A DNA stretch of 46,164 bases from an uncultured Saprospiraceae bacterium. Lineage in GTDB: Bacteria; Bacteroidota; Bacteroidia; Chitinophagales; Saprospiraceae. Under the pieces are notes generated by a model. The model did no database searches and had not been told where the DNA came from. It was given only the letters and a program-made list of their open reading frames with translations. Shown in pieces: positions 1 to 8,435 of this stretch; the first letter of the stretch is position 1; each line of letters begins with the position of its first letter. The stretch covers positions 1 through 46,164 of the forward strand of contig CALEYL010000023.1 of assembly GCA_937926205.1 (NCBI GenBank). Reading direction: 5' to 3'. The translations under genes were made by a program, and so were the position numbers.

Positions 1-2
1 GT

Positions 3-356
3 CCAAAAGTGGCCAAACCTGCCGAAGCATCAACAGCTACTGTAGAGAAAAAGCGTCCGGGTCGTCCAAAGGTTGCAAAACCGGCAGTTGCCGAAGGCGC
101 TGAGAAAAAGCGTCCGGGGCGTCCAAAAGTGGAAAAACCAGCAGGTGATCACAAAAAATCATCTGGTCGCAAAAAGCAGAGCGGTAAATCAGGTGGGCAG
201 GACAGTTCAAAATCGGAAGCCGTACAGCCTATCTTGCAAAGGCCTGAGATATTTCCAATTTATTACCATTTAGAAAAGAAAATTTCTAAAATGGAGAAAA
301 AGTTGAAAAAGACATTGAAAACACTGGACCGTTTAAAGAAATCTATCCAGAGTTAA
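3..356 (+). CDS. AT-hook histone H1-like DNA-binding protein, 5' truncated by window edge
   Basis: The reading frame is open to the left edge, and the first visible residues (PKVAKPA) are the tail of a repeat unit seen twice more, so the true start lies outside the window. The visible part holds two complete AT-hook cores (RPGRPK), each preceded by EKK and followed by KPA. A Lys/Ser/Gly-rich stretch comes next, then a C-terminal Lys-rich helix of about 30 residues (LEKKISKMEKKLKKTLKTL) that could form a coiled coil. AT-hooks bind the minor groove of AT-rich DNA, so the likely role is a nucleoid-associated, histone-like protein. A GTG at position 9 is not needed as a start because the repeat continues upstream of it. 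A strong terminator follows 15 nt after the stop. Confidence 0.8.
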   Translation, partial: PKVAKPAEASTATVEKKRPGRPKVAKPAVAEGAEKKRPGRPKVEKPAGDHKKSSGRKKQSGKSGGQDSSKSEAVQPILQRPEIFPIYYHLEKKISKMEKKLKKTLKTLDRLKKSIQS

Positions 357-371
357 TTGTTTTTTTCTGAT

Positions 372-413
372 AAAACACGCGATGTCGTCAACAAGGATGC
401 CGTCGCGTGTTTT
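372..413 (+). terminator. Rho-independent terminator of the AT-hook gene
   Basis: AAAACACGCGA (372-382) and TCGCGTGTTTT (403-413) are perfect 11-bp inverted arms around a 20-nt loop, and the right arm runs into T-rich sequence. The hairpin sits 15 nt after the AT-hook stop. It covers the ATG at 382, which argues against that codon as the start of the next gene. Confidence 0.75.
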
Positions 414-444
414 TATTATAACCAATACCAATGCCAATAGCGTC

Positions 445-1686
445 ATGCTTGAAACGCAGGTTTGTATTGTAGGCGCCGGCCCAGGCGGTGCTGCAACGGC
501 TCTGAAATTGAGTTATCTTGGGATCCCGTGTGTATTGGTTGATAAATCTATCTTTCCAAGGGATAAAGTATGCGGCGATGCCATCAGCGGCAAAGTGACC
601 ACTTTGCTGAATCGTCTCGATCCGGAAATCATGCAGCGGTTTCGTGCATCGTCCATACAGCTTGGGGTTTGGGGGATTCGTTTTATTGCACCCGGACGCA
701 ATGAATTACGCCTGCCTTTCGCGTCCGATTATGCCGAAACGGATGCACCTTCTCCTGGTTATGTTTCCCGGCGTGTAGATTTTGACAATTTTTTAATTCA
801 GGAAGTAAAGCGTCGGAATAACATCCAATTTTTTGAAAATACCGCCATTGAGGATTTTGAATACCAGGAAAACCACTGGATCGTAAAAAATAAAAGCGGG
901 GAATTTGCTGTACGTGCACCGTTGCTTATTGTTGCGAATGGCGCTCATTCAGCTTTCAGCCGGAAAATTGCAGGCCACGAAAGAGAATTGAAACACCACG
1001 CAGGCGGCGTACGCGCCTATTTTAAAAATGTCAGGAATACAGATAAAGATAATTTTATCGAACTGCATTTCTTAAAGCAGTTGGTGCCCGGATATTTTTG
1101 GATTTTTCCACTTCCGGGAGGCTATGCCAATGTCGGATTGGGGATGCGGAGTGATATTGTCAGTAAAAAAAGAATTAACCTTCGCAAAAAACTACTGGAA
1201 GTTATTGATAATCATCCGCCTTTTCGGGAACGGTTTGAAGGAGCAGAGCTTGTCGGAGAAATCGTTGGATACGGATTGCCTCTGGGTTCTAAAAAAAGAC
1301 TGTTGTCTGGTGATGGATACATGCTCGTTGGCGATGCGGCGCACTTAATAGACCCACTCACCGGAGAAGGGATTGGCAATGCCTTTTACAGTGGCTTTAT
1401 TGCAGCTGAACAGGCGCAGCAATGTTTGGAACAGCACAATGTTTCTGCCGCTTTCATGCAGGCTTACGATGTGCGTGTTCAAAGAGTACTGGGCGTAGAA
1501 ATGCAATTGAGCTACCGCCTCCAGAAACTCATGGCCTATCCTTTACTTGTTGATGTGGTAACCGGCATCATAGCCGGCAATAAGCGCGCCGTTGACATGC
1601 TGACGCACATGTATCACGATCTGGAAATACGCCGGAGTTTAGCTAAACCCTGGTTTTGGCTGAAAATGCTGTGGAATAAAAAATAA
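445..1686 (+). CDS. Geranylgeranyl reductase family FAD-dependent oxidoreductase
   Basis: This is a flavoprotein of the geranylgeranyl-reductase/halogenase-like class. Members reduce isoprenoid double bonds or act as FAD mono-oxygenases; the substrate here cannot be told from sequence. Residues 4-25 form the ADP-binding Rossmann motif (VCIVGAGPGGAATALKL), followed by the family-typical FPRDKVCGD segment. A second FAD contact, YMLVGDAAHLIDPLTGEGIG, lies near residue 293. The frame extends upstream to 382, but that stretch is the terminator hairpin of the previous gene. The ATG at 445 places the GxGxxG motif at the very N terminus, as is usual, giving 413 aa. It ends 8 nt before the convergent alaS stop. 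Confidence 0.85.
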   Translation: MLETQVCIVGAGPGGAATALKLSYLGIPCVLVDKSIFPRDKVCGDAISGKVTTLLNRLDPEIMQRFRASSIQLGVWGIRFIAPGRNELRLPFASDYAETDAPSPGYVSRRVDFDNFLIQEVKRRNNIQFFENTAIEDFEYQENHWIVKNKSGEFAVRAPLLIVANGAHSAFSRKIAGHERELKHHAGGVRAYFKNVRNTDKDNFIELHFLKQLVPGYFWIFPLPGGYANVGLGMRSDIVSKKRINLRKKLLEVIDNHPPFRERFEGAELVGEIVGYGLPLGSKKRLLSGDGYMLVGDAAHLIDPLTGEGIGNAFYSGFIAAEQAQQCLEQHNVSAAFMQAYDVRVQRVLGVEMQLSYRLQKLMAYPLLVDVVTGIIAGNKRAVDMLTHMYHDLEIRRSLAKPWFWLKMLWNKK

Positions 1687-1694
1687 CCAGTGTT

Positions 1695-4322
1695 TTACCC
1701 CAACAAAGATTTTACTTTGCTTAACGCAGCATCCAGGCCGGCCATGTTTTTACCGCCTGCCGTCGCGAAAAAAGGCTGACCACCGCCGCCGCCGTCTATG
1801 GCTTTTGCCAATTCCCGCACCATGTTTCCGGCGTGAAACCCACGCGATTCCACCAGCCCTTTACTGATGATAACGGTAAGCAAGGGCTTGTCCTGTACCG
1901 AAGCCCCCAATACAATGAGGGATTCACCGAGCTCTTTTTCCAGTTGATAAGCAAGTGTTTTTATGGCATTGGCGTCGTTGACCGCTACTTTGTGCACCAG
2001 CAGTTTGTAGTCGCCCATAGATTCGGCTTTTACAACCAGCTGATCTTTCAGGGCAGCAGCCTGTTCAACCATCATTTTTTCTACCTCTTTGCGCAATTGC
2101 CGGTTTTCCTCCATCAATGCCACGACACTTTGAGCCGTATTTTTCGGATTTTTGAAAACCGTTCGTATGGCTTCTAATTCAGCCAGTTCCGATTTTACAA
2201 AGTTGTCTGCATTCCCGGCGGTCAGGGCTTCAATGCGACGGATACCGGCTGCTACAGCGCCTTCGGAAACGATTTTAAACAAGCCTATTTTGCCGGTTGC
2301 ATCCACGTGGGTGCCTCCGCACAACTCAACGGAATAGTCTTTGCCAAACGTAATTACCCGCACCGTTTCGCCATATTTTTCGCCAAACAGCATCATGGCT
2401 CCGGTTGCTTTGGCCGCTTCAATAGGCATGTTCCGTACTTCTTCCAGGGCGATATTTTCCCGGATTTTTTCGTTGACCATACTTTCGATGCGTTCCAATT
2501 CTTCGGGACTTACTTTTTGAAAGTGGGAAAAGTCAAATCGCAGGCGCTCTGCATCCACGTCCTGGCCTTTTTGAAGGGCGTGTTTGCCCAGCACCTGATG
2601 CAGGGCTGCGTGCATGAGGTGAACAGCAGAGTGATTGCCTGAAACTGCCAGGCGTTTGGACGCATCCACTTCGGCGCGCACATTTGCCTGAACATTTTGG
2701 GGCAGTTTTAGCAAAATGTGAATGGCCAGGTCATTTTCTTTCAGCGTATCAACTACTTCAATTTTTTCATCGCCGATGTACAAATAACCTGTATCGCCGG
2801 CCTGTCCGCCACTTTGGGCGTAGAAAGGGGTTTGTGACAGGACAACCTGGTGGGTTTCCTGTCCTTTGGCAACAACAGTTCTGTATTTCAGAATTTTAGC
2901 GTGCTCTACAACGAGTTGGTCGTAGCCGACAAATGCACTGTCCAGTTCTTCTGAAACGACAGTCCAGTCGCCAACTGCTTTCTGAGCATCTGCTCTTGAG
3001 CGGGTCTTTTGTTCGCCCAGCGCTTTTTCAAATGCGGCCTCGTCAACGCGCCAGCCGCGCTCTGAAGCCATCAGGCGGGTCAGGTCAATCGGGAAACCGA
3101 AAGTGTCGTACAATTCAAAAGCATCTCTGCCCTGAATGACGCCATCTTTGATTTCCAGCCCGTCGAAGCGGCGCAAACCATTTTCGAGGGTATTTAGGAA
3201 TGCGTTTTCTTCTGCTTCAATGATTTTAGAAATCAGGCTCTGCTGGCTGTTGAGTTCCGGAAAAGCATTGCCCAGAACATCTGAAAGCACGGGCACGAGG
3301 GTGTGCATAAACGGCTTGCGAATGTCGAGAAACGAATAATAATAGCGGACAGCACGGCGCAAAATCCGCCGAATGACGTAACCCGCGCCACCGTTGTCAG
3401 GCAATTGGCCGTCGGCGATGGCGAAAGAAACCGCCCGGATATGATCGGCAATGACGCGCATGGCGATGTCTGTCATGGCGTCCGGTTCATAACTGAAAGT
3501 GTAAGTCTTGCCGCTTGCTTTCTCTATGGCATGAATCAGCGGCGTAAAGACATCGGTATCGTAAGTGGCCGTTTTTCCTTGCAGAACCATGCAAAGGCGT
3601 TCGAACCCCATACCCGTATCCACGTGCTTGTCGGGCAGCGGCTCGAGGTTGCCGTCAGCTTTGCGGTTGAACTGGATGAATACATTGTTCCAGATTTCAA
3701 TGACGCGCGGATGATCCTGATTGACCAACTGTTCGCCGGGAATTTGAGCGCGTTCTTCGTCGCTGCGCAAATCCACATGGATTTCTGAGCAGGGACCGCA
3801 GGGACCCGTTTCACCCATTTCCCAGAAATTATCTTTTTTGTTGCCATTTATGATGTGATGATCCGGGACATATTGGCGCCAGTAACCCCGCGCTTCTTCG
3901 TCAGAAGGGATATTTTCTTTGGTGTCGCCACCAAAAACGGTCGCAAAAAGGCGGTCTTTGGGCAAATGATACACCTCCGTAAGTAATTCCCAGGACCAGG
4001 CAATGGCTTCTTTTTTGAAATAATCCCCAAACGACCAGTTTCCCAGCATTTCAAACATGGTATGGTGGGTACCGTCGCGGCCTACATCTTCGAGGTCGTT
4101 GTGTTTTCCCGACACGCGCATGCATTTTTGCGTGTCCGCAATGCGGGGCGCAAGAGGCGTTTGGTTGCCCAGAAAATAATCTTTAAACTGCACCATGCCT
4201 GAGTTGGTAAACAGCAGGGTAGGGTCATTTTTACTCACGATCGGCGCAGAAGGCACAATTTTATGCTGCCTGGAAGCGAAAAAATCCAGAAAAGTCTGAC
4301 GGATTTCTTTGGACGTCATCAT
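1695..4322 (-). CDS. alaS: Alanine--tRNA ligase
   Basis: The enzyme charges tRNA-Ala with alanine in the cytoplasm. At 875 aa it has the full length of bacterial AlaRS. Domains run in the usual order: the class II catalytic core at the N terminus (KEIRQTFLDFFASRQHK, then FTNSGMVQFKDYFLG), the tRNA-recognition part, the editing domain with its zinc-binding HxxxH (NHSAVHLMHAAL) and CGGTH motifs, and the C-Ala/DHHA1 domain ending in GGGGGQPFFATAGG. Two ATGs (4322 and 4319) are possible starts; the first is used. It lies 54 nt downstream of the DUF433/DUF5615 pair on the same strand, so read-through from that pair is possible. Confidence 0.98.
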   Translation of the reverse strand: MMTSKEIRQTFLDFFASRQHKIVPSAPIVSKNDPTLLFTNSGMVQFKDYFLGNQTPLAPRIADTQKCMRVSGKHNDLEDVGRDGTHHTMFEMLGNWSFGDYFKKEAIAWSWELLTEVYHLPKDRLFATVFGGDTKENIPSDEEARGYWRQYVPDHHIINGNKKDNFWEMGETGPCGPCSEIHVDLRSDEERAQIPGEQLVNQDHPRVIEIWNNVFIQFNRKADGNLEPLPDKHVDTGMGFERLCMVLQGKTATYDTDVFTPLIHAIEKASGKTYTFSYEPDAMTDIAMRVIADHIRAVSFAIADGQLPDNGGAGYVIRRILRRAVRYYYSFLDIRKPFMHTLVPVLSDVLGNAFPELNSQQSLISKIIEAEENAFLNTLENGLRRFDGLEIKDGVIQGRDAFELYDTFGFPIDLTRLMASERGWRVDEAAFEKALGEQKTRSRADAQKAVGDWTVVSEELDSAFVGYDQLVVEHAKILKYRTVVAKGQETHQVVLSQTPFYAQSGGQAGDTGYLYIGDEKIEVVDTLKENDLAIHILLKLPQNVQANVRAEVDASKRLAVSGNHSAVHLMHAALHQVLGKHALQKGQDVDAERLRFDFSHFQKVSPEELERIESMVNEKIRENIALEEVRNMPIEAAKATGAMMLFGEKYGETVRVITFGKDYSVELCGGTHVDATGKIGLFKIVSEGAVAAGIRRIEALTAGNADNFVKSELAELEAIRTVFKNPKNTAQSVVALMEENRQLRKEVEKMMVEQAAALKDQLVVKAESMGDYKLLVHKVAVNDANAIKTLAYQLEKELGESLIVLGASVQDKPLLTVIISKGLVESRGFHAGNMVRELAKAIDGGGGGQPFFATAGGKNMAGLDAALSKVKSLLG

Positions 4323-4376
4323 GTAATTAACAATTTTGGCAAAAACAAGTCGCGAAGATAAATAAAATACGCGCTT

Positions 4377-4751
4377 TTAAAATACACGATCTGGTTTGCG
4401 TATTCTTAATTGATGGGGCTCCAGTATCCACAAGCAATTGGTCGGATCATTTTCATTTAGCGCTTTTAGCAATAACAATATCATATCACTCATAATACCG
4501 AGTGTTATGGGGCGATTGGGTCTTACAACAATGATACCCGGTGTATTTTCGGCAGGAAATCGGAGAATATTCGCAAAATCAAGGTCCAGAGTTACAAGGC
4601 ACCGCCTCTCTTTAAGGCAGACATGATAAATGCTTTCGTCTGGAGAACCGGATAATTCTTCTTCAAGGACAGATTCTGCATTATAACCTGTTTGCTGGAA
4701 CAATAATGTCAATGAAGGACTAAAATTTTCGTCTAATTTGAATCGCAACAT
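4377..4751 (-). CDS. DUF5615 PIN-like toxin candidate
   Basis: A 124-aa protein of the DUF5615 (Mut7-C/PIN-like) family. The N-terminal LDENFSPSL holds the first acidic pair, and a central DLDFANI gives the other conserved Asp residues expected for a metal-dependent RNase fold. An RPNRP segment follows, typical of this family. Its ATG overlaps the stop of the upstream DUF433 gene by one base (TGATG), which indicates translational coupling. The DUF433-DUF5615 pairing is a recurrent toxin-antitoxin arrangement. RNase activity and toxicity are inferred from family and context. The protein is intact. Confidence 0.85.
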   Translation of the reverse strand: MLRFKLDENFSPSLTLLFQQTGYNAESVLEEELSGSPDESIYHVCLKERRCLVTLDLDFANILRFPAENTPGIIVVRPNRPITLGIMSDMILLLLKALNENDPTNCLWILEPHQLRIRKPDRVF

Positions 4752-4990
4752 CAGGCTGCCTCCATATTGATATTAACATAATTTTCTGCTGACATTGCTG
4801 CTCCATAGGCAATACAAGCCAGGATATCCTCATGTTTCAATTGAGGGTAATTTTCCAACACATCATCGAAAGTATTGCCAGCAGATAAAAACTCCAGAAT
4901 AAGTGAAACCCAAATACGCGTCCCTTTAATGCAAGGTTTACCGAAGCAAATTTGAGGATCAACGGAAATTCTTTCCAGTAGCTGATTCAT
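4751..4990 (-). CDS. DUF433 domain antitoxin candidate
   Basis: A 79-aa DUF433 protein. The motif ISVDPQICFGKPCIKGTRI and the later DDVLENYPQLKHEDILACI are the two conserved blocks of the family, a helix-turn-helix-like fold used by VapB-type antitoxins. It is the first gene of the pair, with its stop overlapping the toxin start by one base, so it is likely made first and neutralises the PIN-like partner. An inverted repeat (5002-5025) just upstream is a possible autoregulatory operator. Confidence 0.85.
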   Translation of the reverse strand: MNQLLERISVDPQICFGKPCIKGTRIWVSLILEFLSAGNTFDDVLENYPQLKHEDILACIAYGAAMSAENYVNINMEAA

Positions 4991-5001
4991 AGATTTAGAT
5001 T

Positions 5002-5025
5002 GATAACAAATAAACTTAAGTTATC
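5002..5025. promoter_or_regulatory. Candidate operator of the DUF433/DUF5615 pair
   Basis: GATAAC (5002-5007) and GTTATC (5020-5025) are inverted arms enclosing a nested perfect palindrome, AACTTAAGTT (5013-5022). The block lies 12-35 nt upstream of the antitoxin ATG, where autoregulatory operators of toxin-antitoxin operons usually sit. Its function is inference. Confidence 0.3.
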
Positions 5026-5059
5026 GCTGGTAAGTTTCAAAGCATCCGGTTTTTCTGCC

Positions 5060-5096
5060 CAACATTTCCAGAATCAGTAAAAATCGGGGAATGTTG
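5060..5096 (-). terminator. Stem-loop downstream of the sugar isomerase operon
   Basis: CAACATTTCC (5060-5069) pairs with GGGAATGTTG (5087-5096), with one G-T wobble and a 17-nt loop, 17 nt beyond the isomerase stop. There is no clear T-run on the minus strand, so it may be an RNA 3'-end stabiliser rather than an intrinsic terminator. The remaining intergenic bases show nothing else. Confidence 0.4.
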
Positions 5097-5112
5097 AGCA
5101 GAATGGACGCTC

Positions 5113-5997
5113 CTAGTACCTCAATTTTTTCAGGTAACCATAACTAATCGCGGCACTTTCCAGGGGCTTGTGGTTGCGACAGATGTCCTGCTCTACATAA
5201 AATTGTTTGAGCCCGGCCGTATTGCGCTCCCGGAACATGGCTTTCCAGTCAATACTGCCATTGCCCACTTCCGTAAAAAATTGTTCCTCCGTTTTGTCCA
5301 TGTCTTTTACATGCCAGAGGGGAAAGCGTCCCGGATACATTTTAAAATAGTTGATCGGATCTTTTTTGGCTTTGTGAATCCAATACAAATCCAGTTCTAT
5401 TTTGATCAAATCAGGGTCGGTCTCTTTCAGCAGCAGGTCGAAGGGAATCTGCCCGTCCATTTCCCAAAACTCGAAATCATGGTTGTGGTATCCCATTTGT
5501 ATGCCGTAGCGTTTGCAGACTTCGGCGCTTTTGTTGAGCAATTCGGCAATTCTTTTGTAATCGTCTATTTTTTTGCGCTCAAAATCATGGAGGTAAGCAC
5601 AAATAAAGTACTGTTGGTTCAATTCAGCGGCATCTGCCACGGCGCTTTCCCAATCGTTCAACAGCGTACCCCGCTGTTTGGGGTTAATGGCTCCGGTTTG
5701 GGTATGCCCGCTTCTGGCTCTCAGGCCATTTTGCTTGAGTAATCGTTTAAATTCAGCCGGCGTCATGCCATAAAACTTACCCTCTGAATAACCGGCGAGT
5801 TCGACTTCCTGAAAACCTATTTGGGCCAGCTTTGCCAGGGTACCCGCGGGGTCTTTTCCCATTTCATCGCGTACGGTGTACAATTGAATGCCGATGCGGC
5901 CGGCTTTCTTTTGCATGTCAAAAAACGGCTGAGGTATGCCAAGACTGGCCGCAACTACTGCTGCTGAAGAATTACGAATAAAATTTCGTCTATCCAT
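5113..5997 (-). CDS. Tat-exported sugar phosphate isomerase/epimerase (xylose-isomerase-like TIM barrel)
   Basis: A 294-aa TIM-barrel protein of the sugar phosphate isomerase/epimerase (AP endonuclease 2-like) superfamily. The N terminus MDRRNFIRNSSAAVVAASLG is a twin-arginine signal, so the mature enzyme is probably periplasmic. Family blocks visible are GIQLYTVRDEM, GFQEVELAGY, YHNHDFEF (metal-binding His), KIELDLYW and PLWHVKDMD. The open frame continues upstream to 6306, but that part overlaps the TMEM220-like gene in another frame and is not coding. ATG 6015 (six codons earlier) is an alternative start; 5997 places the RR motif as usual for Tat signals. It is the last gene of a four-gene minus-strand operon. 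The substrate is unknown. Confidence 0.85.
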   Translation of the reverse strand: MDRRNFIRNSSAAVVAASLGIPQPFFDMQKKAGRIGIQLYTVRDEMGKDPAGTLAKLAQIGFQEVELAGYSEGKFYGMTPAEFKRLLKQNGLRARSGHTQTGAINPKQRGTLLNDWESAVADAAELNQQYFICAYLHDFERKKIDDYKRIAELLNKSAEVCKRYGIQMGYHNHDFEFWEMDGQIPFDLLLKETDPDLIKIELDLYWIHKAKKDPINYFKMYPGRFPLWHVKDMDKTEEQFFTEVGNGSIDWKAMFRERNTAGLKQFYVEQDICRNHKPLESAAISYGYLKKLRY

Positions 5998-6026
5998 GAC
6001 GGTCTGTTTTTTCATGAGTTGAAAGG

Positions 6027-6386
6027 TCAAAACTTTTTCCGGGCCTGAATATACTGGAATATCAATACGAACAGGCACAAAAGCAGTCCTGAAAATTCGC
6101 GCATCAATTCGATATAAGGGGTTTCCGCTTTCATGGAACTGGCGATGGAAGGCGTTCCCATACGGATCCAGTTCACAAAACCCGGCGCCAGAAAAGCAGC
6201 CCAGGCAAGTACAACACCGATGCCGGCCAATAAAACATAGCGATTCCAGCGGCCGAATGCAGCAAAGGCGCAAACGCCTGCAACATACCCATACATCAGC
6301 ATCCATCCCAACGGATCGGGGTCGTTGTATTGGACCAGCGCAAATAGAAAAAACAGCAGTGCAAGGAACAGGTGCAGGTATTTCAT
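6027..6386 (-). CDS. TMEM220-like small integral membrane protein
   Basis: 119 aa with about four predicted membrane segments: residues 2-19, around 27-45, around 50-68, and the C-terminal stretch ending in IFQYIQARKKF. The signature ALVQYNDPDPLGWMLMYG near residue 16 matches the TMEM220 family, whose biochemical role is unknown. Its ATG overlaps the TGA of the TraB/GumN gene (ATGA), indicating coupled translation. The downstream isomerase begins about 30 nt after its stop. Confidence 0.8.
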   Translation of the reverse strand: MKYLHLFLALLFFLFALVQYNDPDPLGWMLMYGYVAGVCAFAAFGRWNRYVLLAGIGVVLAWAAFLAPGFVNWIRMGTPSIASSMKAETPYIELMREFSGLLLCLFVLIFQYIQARKKF

Positions 6387-7312
6387 CGCAGTGGTGTTAA
6401 GGTGTAACCCTGTTCGCGAAGCAGGTTGACAACCCCTTGTTTGCCGCCCAGGTGCCCGGCGCCGACAGCAAAGAAGGTTACTTTTTCCCGCATCATGGTT
6501 TCCATGACCGGAATCCAGTTTCGGTTGCGGCGTACCAGCAATAAATCTTCGTATTTGCCAAGGCCGTCAGAACTGTCGCCCATCATGGACTGCATGCCCT
6601 GAATGTCCTGATTTTTATACATTTCCACCATCCTGGCGAATTCGTCATTTCCTGCATCATCGCCTGAATTGATGGCGTCTATCAGCATTTTAGCCTGTGC
6701 TTTATATGGGATGCTGTCAAACATACTCATTTGATAAGCAGCCGTTTCCAGGCCGGCTATTTCTTTCTTCTGCTCCTGTGCTATGGCCAGCAGTTCAAAT
6801 TCATAAGAAGTCGTCGTGGATTCTTTGGAGTTCCCTTTTCCCATCGAGGCAGCCACGTCTTCAGAAGCCAGCATGGAGAGAAACATGGGCTTTATCCTTT
6901 CGAGAAAGCCCAATGGCAGGCCAATTTTGTCGAAATGCGCTTTGACATCCGTGTATTCATCCTGCGTAAGCAAGTCGCGCAGTGTCGTATCATTGTTCAT
7001 GTACATTTTCATCATCATCGGCATCAGGGTGCTGATGTCCATCGTTTTTTCGAGATCTATTTCGAAAGTGGCGCGTTTGGCTTTTTTAAAAGCTTCTTTT
7101 GCCTGGTCGGATAAAACATAGTCATCCTTTGGAATGAGGTGAATGGTACCGTAGAGGTAAGAAGGTTTTGCCAGTTTTTTGCCGCTGATTTCCCAGAGCA
7201 GGGCGTTGTCAGGGTTGTCAACAGGCGTTTTTGGCGTTTCGGGCTGGCTTTGAACAAGGGTTGTAATAAAAAGAAACAGAACGGGTAAAATTCTAAAAGT
7301 GATTTTTTTCAT
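6383..7312 (-). CDS. TraB/GumN family exported protein
   Basis: A 309-aa protein with a Sec signal peptide (MKKITFRILPVLFLFITTLV, cleavage after SQ). The TraB/GumN (Tiki-like) core is visible: LWEISGKKLAKPSYLYGTIH near residue 40, AFKKAKRATFEIDLEKT, RRNRNWIPVMETMM, and the closing FFAVGAGHLGGKQGVVNLL with the conserved GAGHLGG. Tiki relatives are metal-dependent proteases; whether this one is catalytic is not known. The open frame extends 11 codons further up into the DUF3137 gene; ATG 7312 starts directly with the signal peptide. Its stop overlaps the next start by 4 nt. Confidence 0.9.
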   Translation of the reverse strand: MKKITFRILPVLFLFITTLVQSQPETPKTPVDNPDNALLWEISGKKLAKPSYLYGTIHLIPKDDYVLSDQAKEAFKKAKRATFEIDLEKTMDISTLMPMMMKMYMNNDTTLRDLLTQDEYTDVKAHFDKIGLPLGFLERIKPMFLSMLASEDVAASMGKGNSKESTTTSYEFELLAIAQEQKKEIAGLETAAYQMSMFDSIPYKAQAKMLIDAINSGDDAGNDEFARMVEMYKNQDIQGMQSMMGDSSDGLGKYEDLLLVRRNRNWIPVMETMMREKVTFFAVGAGHLGGKQGVVNLLREQGYTLTPLR

Positions 7313-7316
7313 GACA

Positions 7317-8243
7317 TCAATGTGTTTGATCAAATACCTCGACAATTTTTAAAAGCAGGGAAATGTTTTCAAAAAACTCCCTGACCAGGTCAAAACTCAT
7401 GTTTGACCGAAATATAAACGGCTCCAGTAAGTCTTTTGGTTCAGAGATGGCCACGTATATTTCCCGTCCGTGAACCGAAAAGTAGAGATCTTTTTTTGAC
7501 TGCCTGCAAAATTCCAGAATGGCCTCCTGCATGGGTTCGGGGAGGATGCTGATTACGTGGGTCTCTTCGGTGGCATAAACGAGAAATTTTTCACGAAAGT
7601 TTTCAATCATAATTTCTTCATCAACGTTGACGCCACCATGCCAGTTGTAGTTTTTTATGGATCGGGTCAGAAAGCGACGTTCCTTACGCGGCCAAACAAC
7701 GAGCGAGCCTTCGGTTGGTTCATTAAACAAGGCGCAAAGAAAAACGCCCTGAAAAACGGGCTCCAATCTGGCCGTAAAAGCTGAGTTTTCACGCACATCC
7801 AGTTCGCTCATTTCAAAATCCATCTCGCCTACTTTGCCTTTGATGTAATCTTCCCCAAGATAGAATTGAGCCTTGGTGTCAAAAATCTTACTTTCCAGAA
7901 AACGATCTTTGTGGATGCGTTTTTTAGAATCATAAGATAAAGTGCCATAATTGACCTCGTTGTCAATAAAATCCAGGATCAAAGTGACGATATGGGGTTT
8001 GAAGGTGCGCAAAAACCGCCGGATCCGGCCAATGAGATAACCCGCATAAAGGGCAAAAGGAATCATCATGGCCAGCGTAAGCGGGGGAATATCCAGATAA
8101 AGCCCGAGGGCGAGAGAGGCCAGCATGAGTATTCCCGACAAAAGAAGCAGGCGCAGCAAGCGTTTGCGGCTGCGTTCCAGGCGCATCAGCTCCGGGTGTA
8201 TGGTGTGATTATAGTATATTCTGAATTCGTCTATCCGCTTCAT
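7317..8243 (-). CDS. DUF3137 domain membrane protein
   Basis: A 308-aa protein with two adjacent membrane segments near residues 29-70, flanked by a basic cytoplasmic stretch (RLERSRKRLLRLLLL). A soluble C-terminal half carries the DUF3137 pattern: ESKIFDTKAQFYLGEDYIKG, FQGVFLCALFNEP, then FREKFLVYATEETHVISIL and FYSVHG-like VHGREIYVAI. The function of DUF3137 proteins is unknown. ATG 8243 is preferred to a GTG two codons upstream. It is the first gene of the operon and shares a short divergent region with the adhesin gene on the plus strand. Confidence 0.8.
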   Translation of the reverse strand: MKRIDEFRIYYNHTIHPELMRLERSRKRLLRLLLLSGILMLASLALGLYLDIPPLTLAMMIPFALYAGYLIGRIRRFLRTFKPHIVTLILDFIDNEVNYGTLSYDSKKRIHKDRFLESKIFDTKAQFYLGEDYIKGKVGEMDFEMSELDVRENSAFTARLEPVFQGVFLCALFNEPTEGSLVVWPRKERRFLTRSIKNYNWHGGVNVDEEIMIENFREKFLVYATEETHVISILPEPMQEAILEFCRQSKKDLYFSVHGREIYVAISEPKDLLEPFIFRSNMSFDLVREFFENISLLLKIVEVFDQTH

Positions 8244-8269
8244 GAGCACTTGCGACTATTATGTCGCCT

Positions 8270-8277
8270 CAAAAATA
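8270..8277 (-). promoter_or_regulatory. Candidate -7 promoter element for the DUF3137 operon
   Basis: Read on the minus strand the octamer is TATTTTTG, matching the Bacteroidota -7 consensus TAnnTTTG, 27 nt before the ATG at 8243. I see no convincing -33 TTTG at the expected spacing, so this is tentative. Confidence 0.35.
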
Positions 8278-8302
8278 GCCATCGCTTTTGGAATATTTTC
8301 TT

Positions 8303-8310
8303 TACTTTTG
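8303..8310 (+). promoter_or_regulatory. Candidate -7 promoter element for the choice-of-anchor-L adhesin gene
   Basis: TACTTTTG matches TAnnTTTG. A TTTG at 8287-8290 is only 12 nt upstream, shorter than the usual spacing, so only the -7 element is supported. The implied 5' leader is about 120 nt. Confidence 0.3.
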
Positions 8311-8435
8311 AAACGCCGTATCAGCGCCTTGTTTTTTATCGTGAATTTGTCGAAAAAACAGCGTCTGAAATAGATCTGAAAATAATAGCCAACTGCCTGC
8401 TGCTCATGTTTCGCCCCTAATGAATGGACTTTGCC

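Noticed and set aside
382..444. Upstream extension of the GGR-family gene to ATG 382
   Set aside because: The stretch is the terminator hairpin of the AT-hook gene, and the Rossmann motif belongs at the N terminus given by ATG 445.
1833..3788. Several plus-strand frames of 60-161 codons antisense to alaS
   Set aside because: They mirror the codon structure of alaS, a full-length conserved gene, and show no family pattern.
5998..6306. Long frame of the sugar isomerase up to 6306
   Set aside because: It overlaps the TMEM220-like gene in another frame and would bury the twin-arginine signal.
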